Assembly (NCBI RefSeq): GCF_026898135.2
Contig: NZ_CP114035.2
Location: forward strand, 434,001 to 498,000
DNA length: 64,000 nucleotides
Direction: 5' to 3'
Source: Pseudomonas fortuita
Lineage (GTDB): Bacteria; Pseudomonadota; Gammaproteobacteria; Pseudomonadales; Pseudomonadaceae
Shown: positions 34,656-41,254 of the stretch, one piece after another
Layout: each line of letters starts with the position of its first letter
How positions within the stretch are numbered: position 1 is the stretch's first letter
Made by a program: the position numbers and the translations under genes
The notes under the pieces: generated by a model
The model's input: only the letters and a program-made list of their open reading frames with translations
The model's database searches: none
What the model was told of the DNA's origin: nothing

Positions 34656-34949
34656 TTATTTAACGTAAATCGAGCCTTGTGTTCTTATGATTGAGTATTT
34701 TTCTTTCTGGTCTTCAGTTGTCTTGGAGAAGTCTACTCTGAATGTTGGCTGGCAGTTAAGGATTTCACTAAGGTTCTCTTTGAGATCATTAACGCCAAAT
34801 GTGTAAAGTAAGCTCTGTATGAGTGAGCTCTTCCCCGAAGTATTACGGCCGCTGATTATATTCGCACCTGGCGAAAATTCACTGTAGAAGCAGGCGTCAT
34901 GTATTTCAGAGCTGACAAATAACCGGTCAAACGTTAGGGTTGTACTCAT
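34656..34949 (-). CDS. SMC/Rad50-like ATPase, N-terminal part with Walker A
   Basis: 97 residues starting MSTTLTFDRLFVSSEIHDAC, 2 bases after the stop of the nuclease gene. The Walker A P-loop is GRNTSGKSS at residues 34-42, followed by LIQSLLYTFG. The frame stops at TAA (34656-34658) after SIYVK; beyond it the same frame continues PTGKVV and PFHGINADN into the 484-residue part. Thus one ATPase gene of about 587 codons (33186-34949) is divided by a single stop codon. Either the gene is inactivated, or the two parts are made separately and assemble as a split ATPase. I think a recent nonsense mutation is most likely; a sequencing error is also possible. Confidence 0.75.
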   Translation of the reverse strand: MSTTLTFDRLFVSSEIHDACFYSEFSPGANIISGRNTSGKSSLIQSLLYTFGVNDLKENLSEILNCQPTFRVDFSKTTEDQKEKYSIIRTQGSIYVK

Positions 34950-34951
34950 TT

Positions 34952-36070
34952 TTAATTCTCGCCGTAGTATTCTACAAACGCACATAGCGCAGCAAAGAAG
35001 ATATCAATGTCCTTTAGGTTTATGTTGATAGTATTTTTAATGCTGTTTATGTATGCGTCAAACATTTCTTCATAAGAGTGAAAGTCGAGAGTGTAATCAT
35101 TTTCTTTGATGAAGGTTTTAATTATTTGGTGTTCGTTGTTGCTCATGTCTTTTAGGAGTTCGAAAGTATTTCGTATATAGTTTTCGTGGTTTCTTTGAAT
35201 TCCTAGAGGGACGCGAAACTTTCGTGTTAGCTCTGCTGAATTGGCACGCCATAGTTTGAAAGCTTTTTGCTCTGTCTCAATAACATTAATTGCTTTCTTT
35301 ATCTCGATGCCCTCAACCCTTTTGGCATTGTCGAGCAGGTTGATGATTTTGCCCTGGTTGTATACGGCTTCGACATCTCTAAAGAGACTTAGAAGAAGCT
35401 CGACCGCTGCCAGATGGTCTGGAATATGAGGGAATTTTCTATGCATCAAGCCGACTAATATGTCTTTTTGAGAGTTTTTGTTGCGGGGGAAATCTACCCA
35501 CTGGATGTGTAGATTGCTAAACTCTGCCTCGTTGAAGGTGCTTGATTCCTTGCTACAGTGTTCGCGTACCTTCTCTTTTATTTTGTTTTTTATTTCTTCA
35601 GGGATGTCATCGTAACGGCTTTTGCTGTTTTGCTCATTGAGCAGGTGGATTACGTCGGTTTTGCCTTTTTGCTTTTCTGCTTTTTTTGGTACATAGCTTA
35701 ATTTTATGTCGGTATTTGATATGAAAGTTAAGCTATGCGAGTAGTCCTTGCACTTTGGTGCGGGATCGTTTTTTAGATCGTTGCCAACGTCAAGCATCTT
35801 AGCTATGATTTCAGCGAATCGCGCATCAATCGTCCACATTCCGCCTGAAAGTTTTTTTGCTTGGTATGAGTCAATCGATTCTATGTTGCTCAGGCAGTCC
35901 GATCTATAGCAGAATAAAAAGTCATCGTGATGTTCTATGCATAAGAAAAATTCTCGGCTGCTGATTTGCGTGTAGTTAGTGAGCAATAAGTACAGCGCGC
36001 AATTACGTTGAAACTCAAAACCTAGCAGGGCATCTACGCCGGAATTCGCTGCTTTATTTGTCTTGGTCAA
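34952..36070 (-). CDS. DUF4297/Cap4-like nuclease-domain protein of a putative defence system
   Basis: A 372-residue protein. The first 75 residues look like the DUF4297 (Cap4) PD-(D/E)xK-type nuclease: GFEFQRNCALYLLL, then an acidic cluster E46-HHDD-D50 and SYQAKK with Q70/K72 as the (E/Q)xK motif. The remainder is helical and has no domain I recognise; in Cap4 and LmuA proteins this part is a sensor or multimerisation region. TTG start at 36070 with AAAAGGTGAG upstream, 11 bases after the 5' neighbour. The ATPase gene follows after 2 bases, so the three genes are one operon. Low GC marks it as foreign. Target and trigger are unknown. Confidence 0.7.
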   Translation of the reverse strand: MTKTNKAANSGVDALLGFEFQRNCALYLLLTNYTQISSREFFLCIEHHDDFLFCYRSDCLSNIESIDSYQAKKLSGGMWTIDARFAEIIAKMLDVGNDLKNDPAPKCKDYSHSLTFISNTDIKLSYVPKKAEKQKGKTDVIHLLNEQNSKSRYDDIPEEIKNKIKEKVREHCSKESSTFNEAEFSNLHIQWVDFPRNKNSQKDILVGLMHRKFPHIPDHLAAVELLLSLFRDVEAVYNQGKIINLLDNAKRVEGIEIKKAINVIETEQKAFKLWRANSAELTRKFRVPLGIQRNHENYIRNTFELLKDMSNNEHQIIKTFIKENDYTLDFHSYEEMFDAYINSIKNTININLKDIDIFFAALCAFVEYYGEN

Positions 36071-36081
36071 GGTCTCACCTT

Positions 36082-36627
36082 TTAAGCCAGAAACATTAAT
36101 TTACTTTGGCTCTGTGCGCTTAAGTGCAGCACGCTGCGCAGTAAGGAGTTAGCATATGATCCACTCATTTCTATTTTTTTTGCACCTCGGGCCAAGAAGC
36201 TAATAGCGTGGGCGTTGTGCTTTTTTGTCAAAAAGGAGTTCGCCTTTTTAGGTCCAAATTCTGTATCGTTAAATTGCTCTGCTTCTGTGGAAAGCTGGAG
36301 AAACCCTAACAGTCTAAAGATGGCGGACCTGCGTTTGTATCCAACTTTATGGCCCATACGTGTGGCGCGTTTTCGCATCTCGAGCATTGCCGCGCTTACG
36401 TTCGAAAGGTCAAAGTTTTGGGTGACGTGAGCGACGTTTAGGTCTTGCAAGGACGACCACTTGTCAGGGTGATGCTCAAGCACTGATGCTTTGGATTGAC
36501 TCTGAGGTGGGTTTACAAAACTAACGATGTATTGGCACCTCTTCCGGAGCAGGTTCTGGAGCCTGTCTGTGCTCAAGTAGAGCTTCAGCGTGCCCTGCGC
36601 ATGGGAAACAACAAGGGTGAAGTCCAT
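36082..36627 (-). CDS. Small basic protein of unknown family, first gene of the putative defence operon
   Basis: 181 residues from ATG 36627 (MDFTLVVSHAQGTLKLYLST), preceded by GAAAGG; a start nine codons earlier at 36654 is also open. The protein is rich in Lys/Arg and Ser (RKRATRMGHKVGYKRRSAIF, HLSAQSQSKLMFLA). I do not recognise a domain. By its place and size it could be the small accessory partner found in three-gene nuclease/SMC systems (LmuC or an ABC-3C middle component), but sequence alone does not show this. Its stop is 11 bases before the nuclease gene. Confidence 0.65.
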   Translation of the reverse strand: MDFTLVVSHAQGTLKLYLSTDRLQNLLRKRCQYIVSFVNPPQSQSKASVLEHHPDKWSSLQDLNVAHVTQNFDLSNVSAAMLEMRKRATRMGHKVGYKRRSAIFRLLGFLQLSTEAEQFNDTEFGPKKANSFLTKKHNAHAISFLARGAKKIEMSGSYANSLLRSVLHLSAQSQSKLMFLA

Positions 36628-36856
36628 TTCGCGACCTTTCGGAGAATCCTGCATAGCCGAATATTACCGAAATTTGGCATAGTGGCACGATAAGATTGCA
36701 GGCTTGCGCGTTAGGCCGGACCGGCCTTGTGGTCGGTGCTACGACGCTTCCATGCAGACTCATAACGCAGACCTTCATTCGAGGGACCGCCCGATTCCAT
36801 GTGGCGGTTCAGCTACCGGGGCAGCAGCTAAGTGCCGGGCTGCGCTTTTGGGGGTG
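36628..36856. other. Region between the defence operon and the IS element
   Basis: Holds the upstream region of the operon and ends in the left target duplication of the IS. GC rises again here, so this is older island sequence cut by the IS. No intact gene; open frames on the plus strand have no recognisable product. Confidence 0.5.
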
Positions 36857-38253
36857 CGGCTTGGGATCGTGTCCCAGGAAGTGGTGTAACTCATCATGGC
36901 TCTGGCCACTGAGTTTGCCGTTTAGTTGATCACGGCCGACAGCTTGGCCTGTGGATTATCGCTGACTGCCTCAAAGGCCTCCAACTGCATGTAACGCCGT
37001 TGCAGGCACCACTCGTCGTTCTGCTCCAGCAGCATCGCGCCTACCAGACGCGTAATGGCCGGATCGTTGGGGAAAATCCCCACGACGTCGGTGCGGCGTT
37101 TGATTTCAGCGTTGAGCCGCTCAAGCGGGTTGGTGCTGTGCAACTGCTGTCGATGAGCCTTGGGAAACGCCATGTGCGCCAGCACTTCATCCTCGCAACC
37201 ATCCATGAGCGCCGCGATCTTGGGGTATTTTTCGCGTAGCTGATCTGCGACCAAACGCCATTGCTGATGGCATTCGGCACGGCTGTCCTGGGCGAAGACC
37301 GTGCGCAGTAGAGCCGCCACCATGGTGCGCTGACCTTTGCCGACGTGGGCCATGGCATTACGCATGAAATGCACACGGCAGCGCTGCCAGGTCGCATTGA
37401 AGACCTTGGATACAGCTGCTTTCAGGCCTTCGTGGGCGTCGGAGATGACCAGCTTCACGCCCCGCAAGCCACGTCGCATGAGGCTGCGCAGGAAGTCTGT
37501 CCAGAACGGCTCAGCCTCTGACGGCCCAACCCGCATGCCCAGGACTTCGCGGCCACCGTCGGTGTTCACGGCCACGGCGATTATTACGGCGACCGAGACG
37601 ATGCGTCCGGCCTCCCGCACTTTGACGTAGGTGGCATCGATCCAGAGATAGGGCCAGTCGCCCTCAAGCGGGCGGTCAAGGAAGGCGTGAACGCGCTCAT
37701 CGATCTCACCGGCTAGCCGTGAGACCTGGCTTTTAGAGATACCGGTCATGCCCATGGCCTTGACCAGCTCGTCCACCGAACGCGTTGAAACGCCTTGGAT
37801 GTAGGCCTCCTGGATGACTGCCGCCATGGCTTTCTCAGCGGTGCGTCGAGGTTCAAGGAAACCAGGGAAATAGCTGCCTTGGCGCAGCTTGGGAATCTTA
37901 AGGTCGACGTCGCCTGCGCGGGTTTGCCAAAGACGATCGCGGTAGCCATTACGGCTATTTGTCCGGTCTGGGCTTTTGACATCGAAGCCCGCGCCGCACA
38001 GGCCTTCGACGTCGAACTCCATCATGCGCTGGGCAACGAACTGGATCATTTGCTTGAGCAGATCAGCGTCTGCCCCTTTCTCAACCAACTCGGTCAATGC
38101 GATAGTGGGCTTGGTCATCGTGGTTTCTCTGGTGAGTGTTTGGTCTTCGCAAACTCAACGTTAGCCAAGAACCACGATGACCATCCTCTTTGGCCCGCAG
38201 GGCACCTTCGGCTGGTTCAGTTACACCACTTCCCGGGACACGATCCGGCTTGG
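36857..38253 (-). mobile_element. IS256-family insertion sequence with 8-bp target duplications
   Basis: Terminal inverted repeats GATCGTGTCCCAGGAAGTGG continuing TGTAACT (36865-36891) and the inverse (38219-38245) match at all but one position. The element is 1381 bp (36865-38245). CGGCTTGG flanks it on both sides (36857-36864 and 38246-38253), the 8-bp duplication usual for this family. The ends and transposase are intact, so insertion was recent. It separates the defence operon from the decayed mobilisation module. Confidence 0.93.
36922..38118 (-). CDS. IS256-family transposase
   Basis: A 398-residue DDE transposase of the Mutator-like IS256 family. [20 protein letters not shown] carries the first catalytic Asp, [16 protein letters not shown] the second, and [21 protein letters not shown] the catalytic Glu. 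The reading frame is complete and shows no frameshift. It fills most of the IS. Confidence 0.95.
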   Translation of the reverse strand: MTKPTIALTELVEKGADADLLKQMIQFVAQRMMEFDVEGLCGAGFDVKSPDRTNSRNGYRDRLWQTRAGDVDLKIPKLRQGSYFPGFLEPRRTAEKAMAAVIQEAYIQGVSTRSVDELVKAMGMTGISKSQVSRLAGEIDERVHAFLDRPLEGDWPYLWIDATYVKVREAGRIVSVAVIIAVAVNTDGGREVLGMRVGPSEAEPFWTDFLRSLMRRGLRGVKLVISDAHEGLKAAVSKVFNATWQRCRVHFMRNAMAHVGKGQRTMVAALLRTVFAQDSRAECHQQWRLVADQLREKYPKIAALMDGCEDEVLAHMAFPKAHRQQLHSTNPLERLNAEIKRRTDVVGIFPNDPAITRLVGAMLLEQNDEWCLQRRYMQLEAFEAVSDNPQAKLSAVIN

Positions 38254-38347
38254 ATCCTGTCCGATGGTCGCAAGCTTGCCGGCGCTGCGCGTCGTCCGCC
38301 CATAGTAGACAACACAGTCAACTTGGTTGTTGACGACCCACCTATGA

Positions 38348-38617
38348 ACTTCAGAACGCATCATCGATTTAAGCTCAGTCGTGGCGAACAAGGGTGATAA
38401 GGCCGCTCTCCGCAACGGTATGCGGTACGCTGGCAAGGGCTGGGAGCCCAAGGGCCAGGCCTACGAGAAAGACGACCAGGTATTCATCGTCGAAGGGATT
38501 TTCCACGCCATCGCGCTTTGGCTGGCAGGCTAAAAGTCGATCGCGACCATCAGCTGCATCAACTTCCTCTGGGAATTCATCGAGGCCAACAAGGGTAAAC
38601 TGGCTGCGCCAGACTGA
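38348..38617 (+). pseudogene. Fragment of a toprim-domain primase
   Basis: In the frame of 38381, VANKGDKAALRNGMRYAGKG, WEPKGQAYEKDDQVFIVEGI, FHAIALWLAG, then TAA (38531-38533), then KSIATISCINFLWEFIEANK, GKLAAPD, stop. VFIVEGIFHAIALWLAG is the toprim motif of phage/plasmid primase-helicases (the acidic EG). The internal stop stands where a Tyr codon would fit. Both ends are lost. Confidence 0.65.
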
Positions 38618-39026
38618 CGGCAAGATCCAGTACAAGGCGATTGAGCGCGAGGTGGAGGCCCTGGAGAACCGCGAGCAGTACGAGGGCCACACCGCGACCT
38701 TGGATGACCATTCGACCGAGTCGGTGGGCGGGGTGAAGAAGATCGAGGCGTTGGAGGCACTCAAGCTGCTGACCGGTGGATCCGCGAGTATCGCGGCTAT
38801 TGATGACCTGCACCAGGCCACGGGCCGCGACTTGAACCTGGTAGTCGGGCAGAAGCTGAGCGCGACGATCGGCGGCGACCTGCAGGAGCGTATCGAGCGG
38901 CTGCGTGCGAGTGTGGTCGGTAAGAGTCAGCGCCTGCTGGCACCGAAAACCTGGCTGGGCTCGGAAGGGGTGCCCGAAAGGGGATTTAACCTGACCACAT
39001 CAGCAAGGTGCCCAGGGCTGAAGTAG
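38592..39026 (+). pseudogene. Fragment of a possible phage/VgrG-type spike protein
   Basis: A continuous frame reads WLRQTDGKIQYKAIEREVEA, then KIEALEALKLLTGGSASIAA, DLNLVVGQKLSATIGGDLQE and LLAPKTWLGS. The repeated beta-like pattern of VVGQKLSATIGGDLQ and the APKTWLGS ending resemble the C-terminal spike part of VgrG-like proteins (DUF2345 type). No start and no complete domain can be seen, and it overlaps the end of the toprim relic, so it is a leftover. The resemblance is weak. Confidence 0.35.
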
Positions 39027-39107
39027 GCGCATGGCCAGGGTGGCATGACCAAGTACTCGCTGCAGCGTGAGGATGTCTCCACCATTGCGCATGTAGTGAC
39101 TAGCGAA
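39000..39107 (-). pseudogene. C-terminal fragment of a second tyrosine integrase
   Basis: FASHYMRNGGDILTLQRVLG followed by HATLAMR. This is the conserved end of a tyrosine recombinase (HTFASHFMMNGGNILVLQ... LGH..I.MTMRYAH), including the LGH histidine. It is joined directly to the degraded traJ, so two mobile-element genes met here by recombination. No N-terminal domain and no tyrosine remain. Confidence 0.7.
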
Positions 39108-39339
39108 GCCCACCAAAGCGGCCTTGGTCAGCGTTGAGTTTTACGATCTGCGCTAAGTACTGGGAGTCTAGAGTGCTTGTAATCTCATAGCCGAGGCTCA
39201 GGCGCCGCAGGTACTAACCGACCGGCAGGCTCGCCTCGGATGCGTTTTCTTTAATGGTTAGCTCCTCACTCGGCAATACCGGCACACGTAAATGCTTTCC
39301 GTGTTTAAGTGTATCTCTCTCAGTTTCATTGCGGTTCAT
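39100..39339 (-). pseudogene. traJ: Degenerate traJ-type oriT-binding protein gene
   Basis: Starts MNRNETERDTLKHGKHLRVP (ATG 39339, GAGAGG upstream), continues VLPSEELTIKENASEASLPV G, stop (TAG 39214-39216), then in the same frame YLRRLSLGYEITSTLDSQYL and AQIVKLNADQGRFGG. This is the RHH protein TraJ of IncP-like systems (vpvlp.E..tI..nA...GlSvarYLR..GLGY...). The gene is broken by the stop, and truncated after GRFGGLR where the integrase fragment begins. It lies next to the oriT as in RP4. Confidence 0.75.
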
Positions 39340-39420
39340 GGTCTGACCTCTCTTTGGTGTTCACAGCGTCGCGGTAGCGACTGCCTCGCAGAGCAAGACA
39401 GCATTGAGCGCCGAAGGCGC

Positions 39421-39490
39421 GAATACGTGAGAGTGAAATTAGATAGCCGACTTGTCGGTTAGCTAACTTCACCTGTCTTGCCCTGAGTAT
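39421..39490. other. IncP-type origin of transfer (oriT)
   Basis: A 19-bp imperfect inverted repeat, GTGAAATTAGATAGCCGAC (39433-39451) and GTCGGTTAGCTAACTTCAC (39454-39472), is followed by CTGTCTTG/CCC. In RP4 the corresponding inverted repeat is followed by CTTCACCTATCCTG/CCC, with the nick between G and C. The predicted nick here is after 39480. The leftward traJ relic starts 82 bases away, and a TraK-like gene lies on the other side. Confidence 0.75.
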
Positions 39491-39538
39491 TCGTGTTGCT
39501 GGCATGTCTGTCAGCAGTGATCTCGAGTAAACGATAGG

Positions 39539-39611
39539 GTTGCTATAGCGTTCAGTTATGAGCTGGTCGCTGAAACAACGGCAGTGATCGGATATTGAAC
39601 GCTAGGGCAAC
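39539..39611. repeat. 17-bp inverted repeat beside oriT
   Basis: GTTGCTATAGCGTTCAG (39539-39555) and TTGAACGCTAGGGCAAC (39595-39611), 14 of 17 paired, 39 bases apart. It may be an operator or part of the transfer origin region. Confidence 0.5.
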
Positions 39612-39642
39612 GATTGTTCGGTCAAGCAACGGTGCGGGATGT

Positions 39643-39885
39643 TTATTGATCACCGCAGTGCACGGGTAGCAACGTGTTGGCGTAGCGACGAAACGCTTGA
39701 TAGCCAAAGCTGATAGATCCCTCATCATGCAAAGTCGTCCATATCCTTAACAAAGACCAACCACCTTGAATCGCCTGTAGAATATCCTCACGTAGCAGGA
39801 TGAAATTAGCTAGGTTTGTAGCAGGGCTTGTGGGCGGATAGGTTGCAGCTACTCGCTCCGCGATCCGTACAGTAAGTGGCTTCAT
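39643..39885 (-). CDS. TraK-like oriT-binding accessory protein
   Basis: An 80-residue protein. LANFILLREDILQAIQGGWS, LLRIWTTLHDEGSISFGYQA and FRRYANTLL align by eye with IncP TraK (FLAVKSDVQAALDAGYAMKT, IWEHMKETGRLRCRYETF, VKRYI), a protein that bends DNA at oriT. It lies 150 bases from the predicted oriT and 17 bases after the winged-helix gene, probably in one transcript with it. It lacks the long C-terminal tail of RP4 TraK. Confidence is moderate, but position and pattern agree. Confidence 0.65.
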   Translation of the reverse strand: MKPLTVRIAERVAATYPPTSPATNLANFILLREDILQAIQGGWSLLRIWTTLHDEGSISFGYQAFRRYANTLLPVHCGDQ

Positions 39886-39902
39886 ATCAACCTCTTGGAC
39901 GA

Positions 39903-40796
39903 CTATGATTCAGAGCTAGGGTCTGGCCGCTCAATTGTCAAAACTTGAACTGGTGATAAGCCAGAGCTAGACTTGTTTATCTTTAACTTCTTTAAATATT
40001 CCTTTCCTACGGTAGACCGACTCTCATTCTTGACAGTTGAGGGGCTTTCTTTCGGACTTGCTGTCGGGGTTTTGGGGAGCGCGGTATCGGCACTCGCTGA
40101 CTCCCATGCAGATGATTGATCCTTGAAGTTGTAACTGCCATCTCGGTAGCGCTTGATCACTCCGTGGAACCACCTGATCGCTGTGGTTTTGATTGATCCT
40201 GCTTTGATGGCAGCTGACAGCTCGTTCAGCATCCGCTGCTGGTCAACGGGCGCAACCTGCGCAAGCGCCTTGAAAATCTGGCTCCTGGTTTCCGCGGAGA
40301 CCAATGCCGTCAACCGCAGCGGAGGATCCCCGACCGTCGGGGCTGGGGCGGGCGACGTAGTAGTATTTTCATTTTTTGGTTTTATTGTTTGTTTAGTATT
40401 TATATGTGCTCGTTTGTCCGGGTGCGGCTGCACCGTCTTCGGTTTATCCACGTTTGGGTTTTCGCAATATGGTGCAGAGTCGGCCTTTTCAGCCGGTTCG
40501 TCAGAGATATGCCACACCGTTTTTGCGAACCGACCTCGTGAGTCGTGGGTGCGCTCGATGCTCAAATAGCCTGCTGTCTCAAGCTCCTGCAGTCCGCTCC
40601 TGGTTGCGGCTGCGCCAGTACCATTTTTCTTGGATAGCGATTCCATTGTCAGATATGGATAGCCTGGGGGTAGGGACAGCAATTTCACCAATAGTCCTAA
40701 CGATTTCCAACTCAGGTTTTGGTCACTTATTACATCGTTAGGGATAATTGTGAAATGACTGGACACCTTCCTTTTTACAATTAGGGATATAGACAT
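39903..40796 (-). CDS. Winged-helix replication/regulatory-type protein of the island
   Basis: 297 residues. The first 100 form a winged helix of the kind found in phage and plasmid replication proteins and DnaD-like initiators: HFTIIPNDVISDQNLSWKSL, TMESLSKKNGTGAAATRSGL, QELETAGYLSIER. A long polar, Pro/Ser/Thr-rich linker follows (about 105-160), then a helical segment (LVSAETRSQIFKALAQVAPV). It starts 5 bases after the AlpA-like gene and is followed by the TraK-like gene. A role in island replication or regulation is inferred; the catalytic part of a primase or helicase is absent. Confidence 0.6.
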   Translation of the reverse strand: MSISLIVKRKVSSHFTIIPNDVISDQNLSWKSLGLLVKLLSLPPGYPYLTMESLSKKNGTGAAATRSGLQELETAGYLSIERTHDSRGRFAKTVWHISDEPAEKADSAPYCENPNVDKPKTVQPHPDKRAHINTKQTIKPKNENTTTSPAPAPTVGDPPLRLTALVSAETRSQIFKALAQVAPVDQQRMLNELSAAIKAGSIKTTAIRWFHGVIKRYRDGSYNFKDQSSAWESASADTALPKTPTASPKESPSTVKNESRSTVGKEYLKKLKINKSSSGLSPVQVLTIERPDPSSES

Positions 40797-40801
40797 CTTC
40801 G

Positions 40802-41020
40802 TCAGCCCTGCTCGAGAACCTTGGCTACATCTGCGGTTCTAAAGTAAATCCTTCTGCCAATTCTGACCTTGCAAGGAAGAAATTTTCTCGATACTTCATT
40901 GTCGCCACTCAGGCTGATTCTCAGGCCGTCCTTGCTTCTATGTAGTACCTCTGCAAGCTGCTCAAGGGACAAAAGTGGAGCCCCAGAGAATAAGTCACGT
41001 ATGTATTCTTCCGTGGTCAT
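40802..41020 (-). CDS. AlpA/excisionase-like small DNA-binding protein
   Basis: 72 residues with a MerR/AlpA-like helix-turn-helix: LSLEQLAEVLHRSKDGLRIS and LPCKVRIGRRIYFRTADVAK, the pattern of excisionases and AlpA (site..Evs.RtV..W....LP..kiGrrvrf...dv..wl). It lies between the integrase and the winged-helix gene on the same strand and is the obvious candidate recombination directionality factor. The palindromes TTTAGCTAAA in the 200 bp upstream are possible sites for it. Confidence 0.75.
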   Translation of the reverse strand: MTTEEYIRDLFSGAPLLSLEQLAEVLHRSKDGLRISLSGDNEVSRKFLPCKVRIGRRIYFRTADVAKVLEQG

Positions 41021-41112
41021 GTTAGGTGTCCTCCGCTTAATTTCGGATATCCTATGACACTTAATGCTATTTTTAAAAGGCTTTTTTCAAACTCTGCTTG
41101 ACATTGGAAAAG

Positions 41113-41254
41113 TTTAGCTATAGTGCTCCGTGGTTATTTAGTTAAACTTCTTCCAGAGTTGTGATTTTTTAGCGGCTAAAATTCAGTTTCCGCTTGAGAG
41201 TCACGACTAAATAACTAGGACTTTAGCTAAACTGCCTTTGGAGGTTTAGCTAAA
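41113..41254. promoter_or_regulatory. Cluster of TTTAGCTAAA-type palindromes at the integrase end
   Basis: TTTAGCTAAA occurs perfectly at 41222-41231 and 41245-41254. Related forms are at 41113-41122 (TTTAGCTATA), 41137-41146 (TTTAGTTAAA) and 41168-41180 (TTTAGCGGCTAAA). Two copies run over the last codons of the integrase gene. Such spacing suggests binding sites for the AlpA-like protein or integrase arm sites. Confidence 0.55.

Noticed and set aside
36696..36929. Small plus-strand ORFs between the defence operon and the IS
   Set aside because: They run into the IS terminal repeat, lack ribosome binding sites and have no recognisable product.
38394..39026. Intact 210-residue gene
   Set aside because: The first 65 codons are another frame of the toprim relic; there is no start signal and the recognisable part is only a spike-like C-terminal piece.
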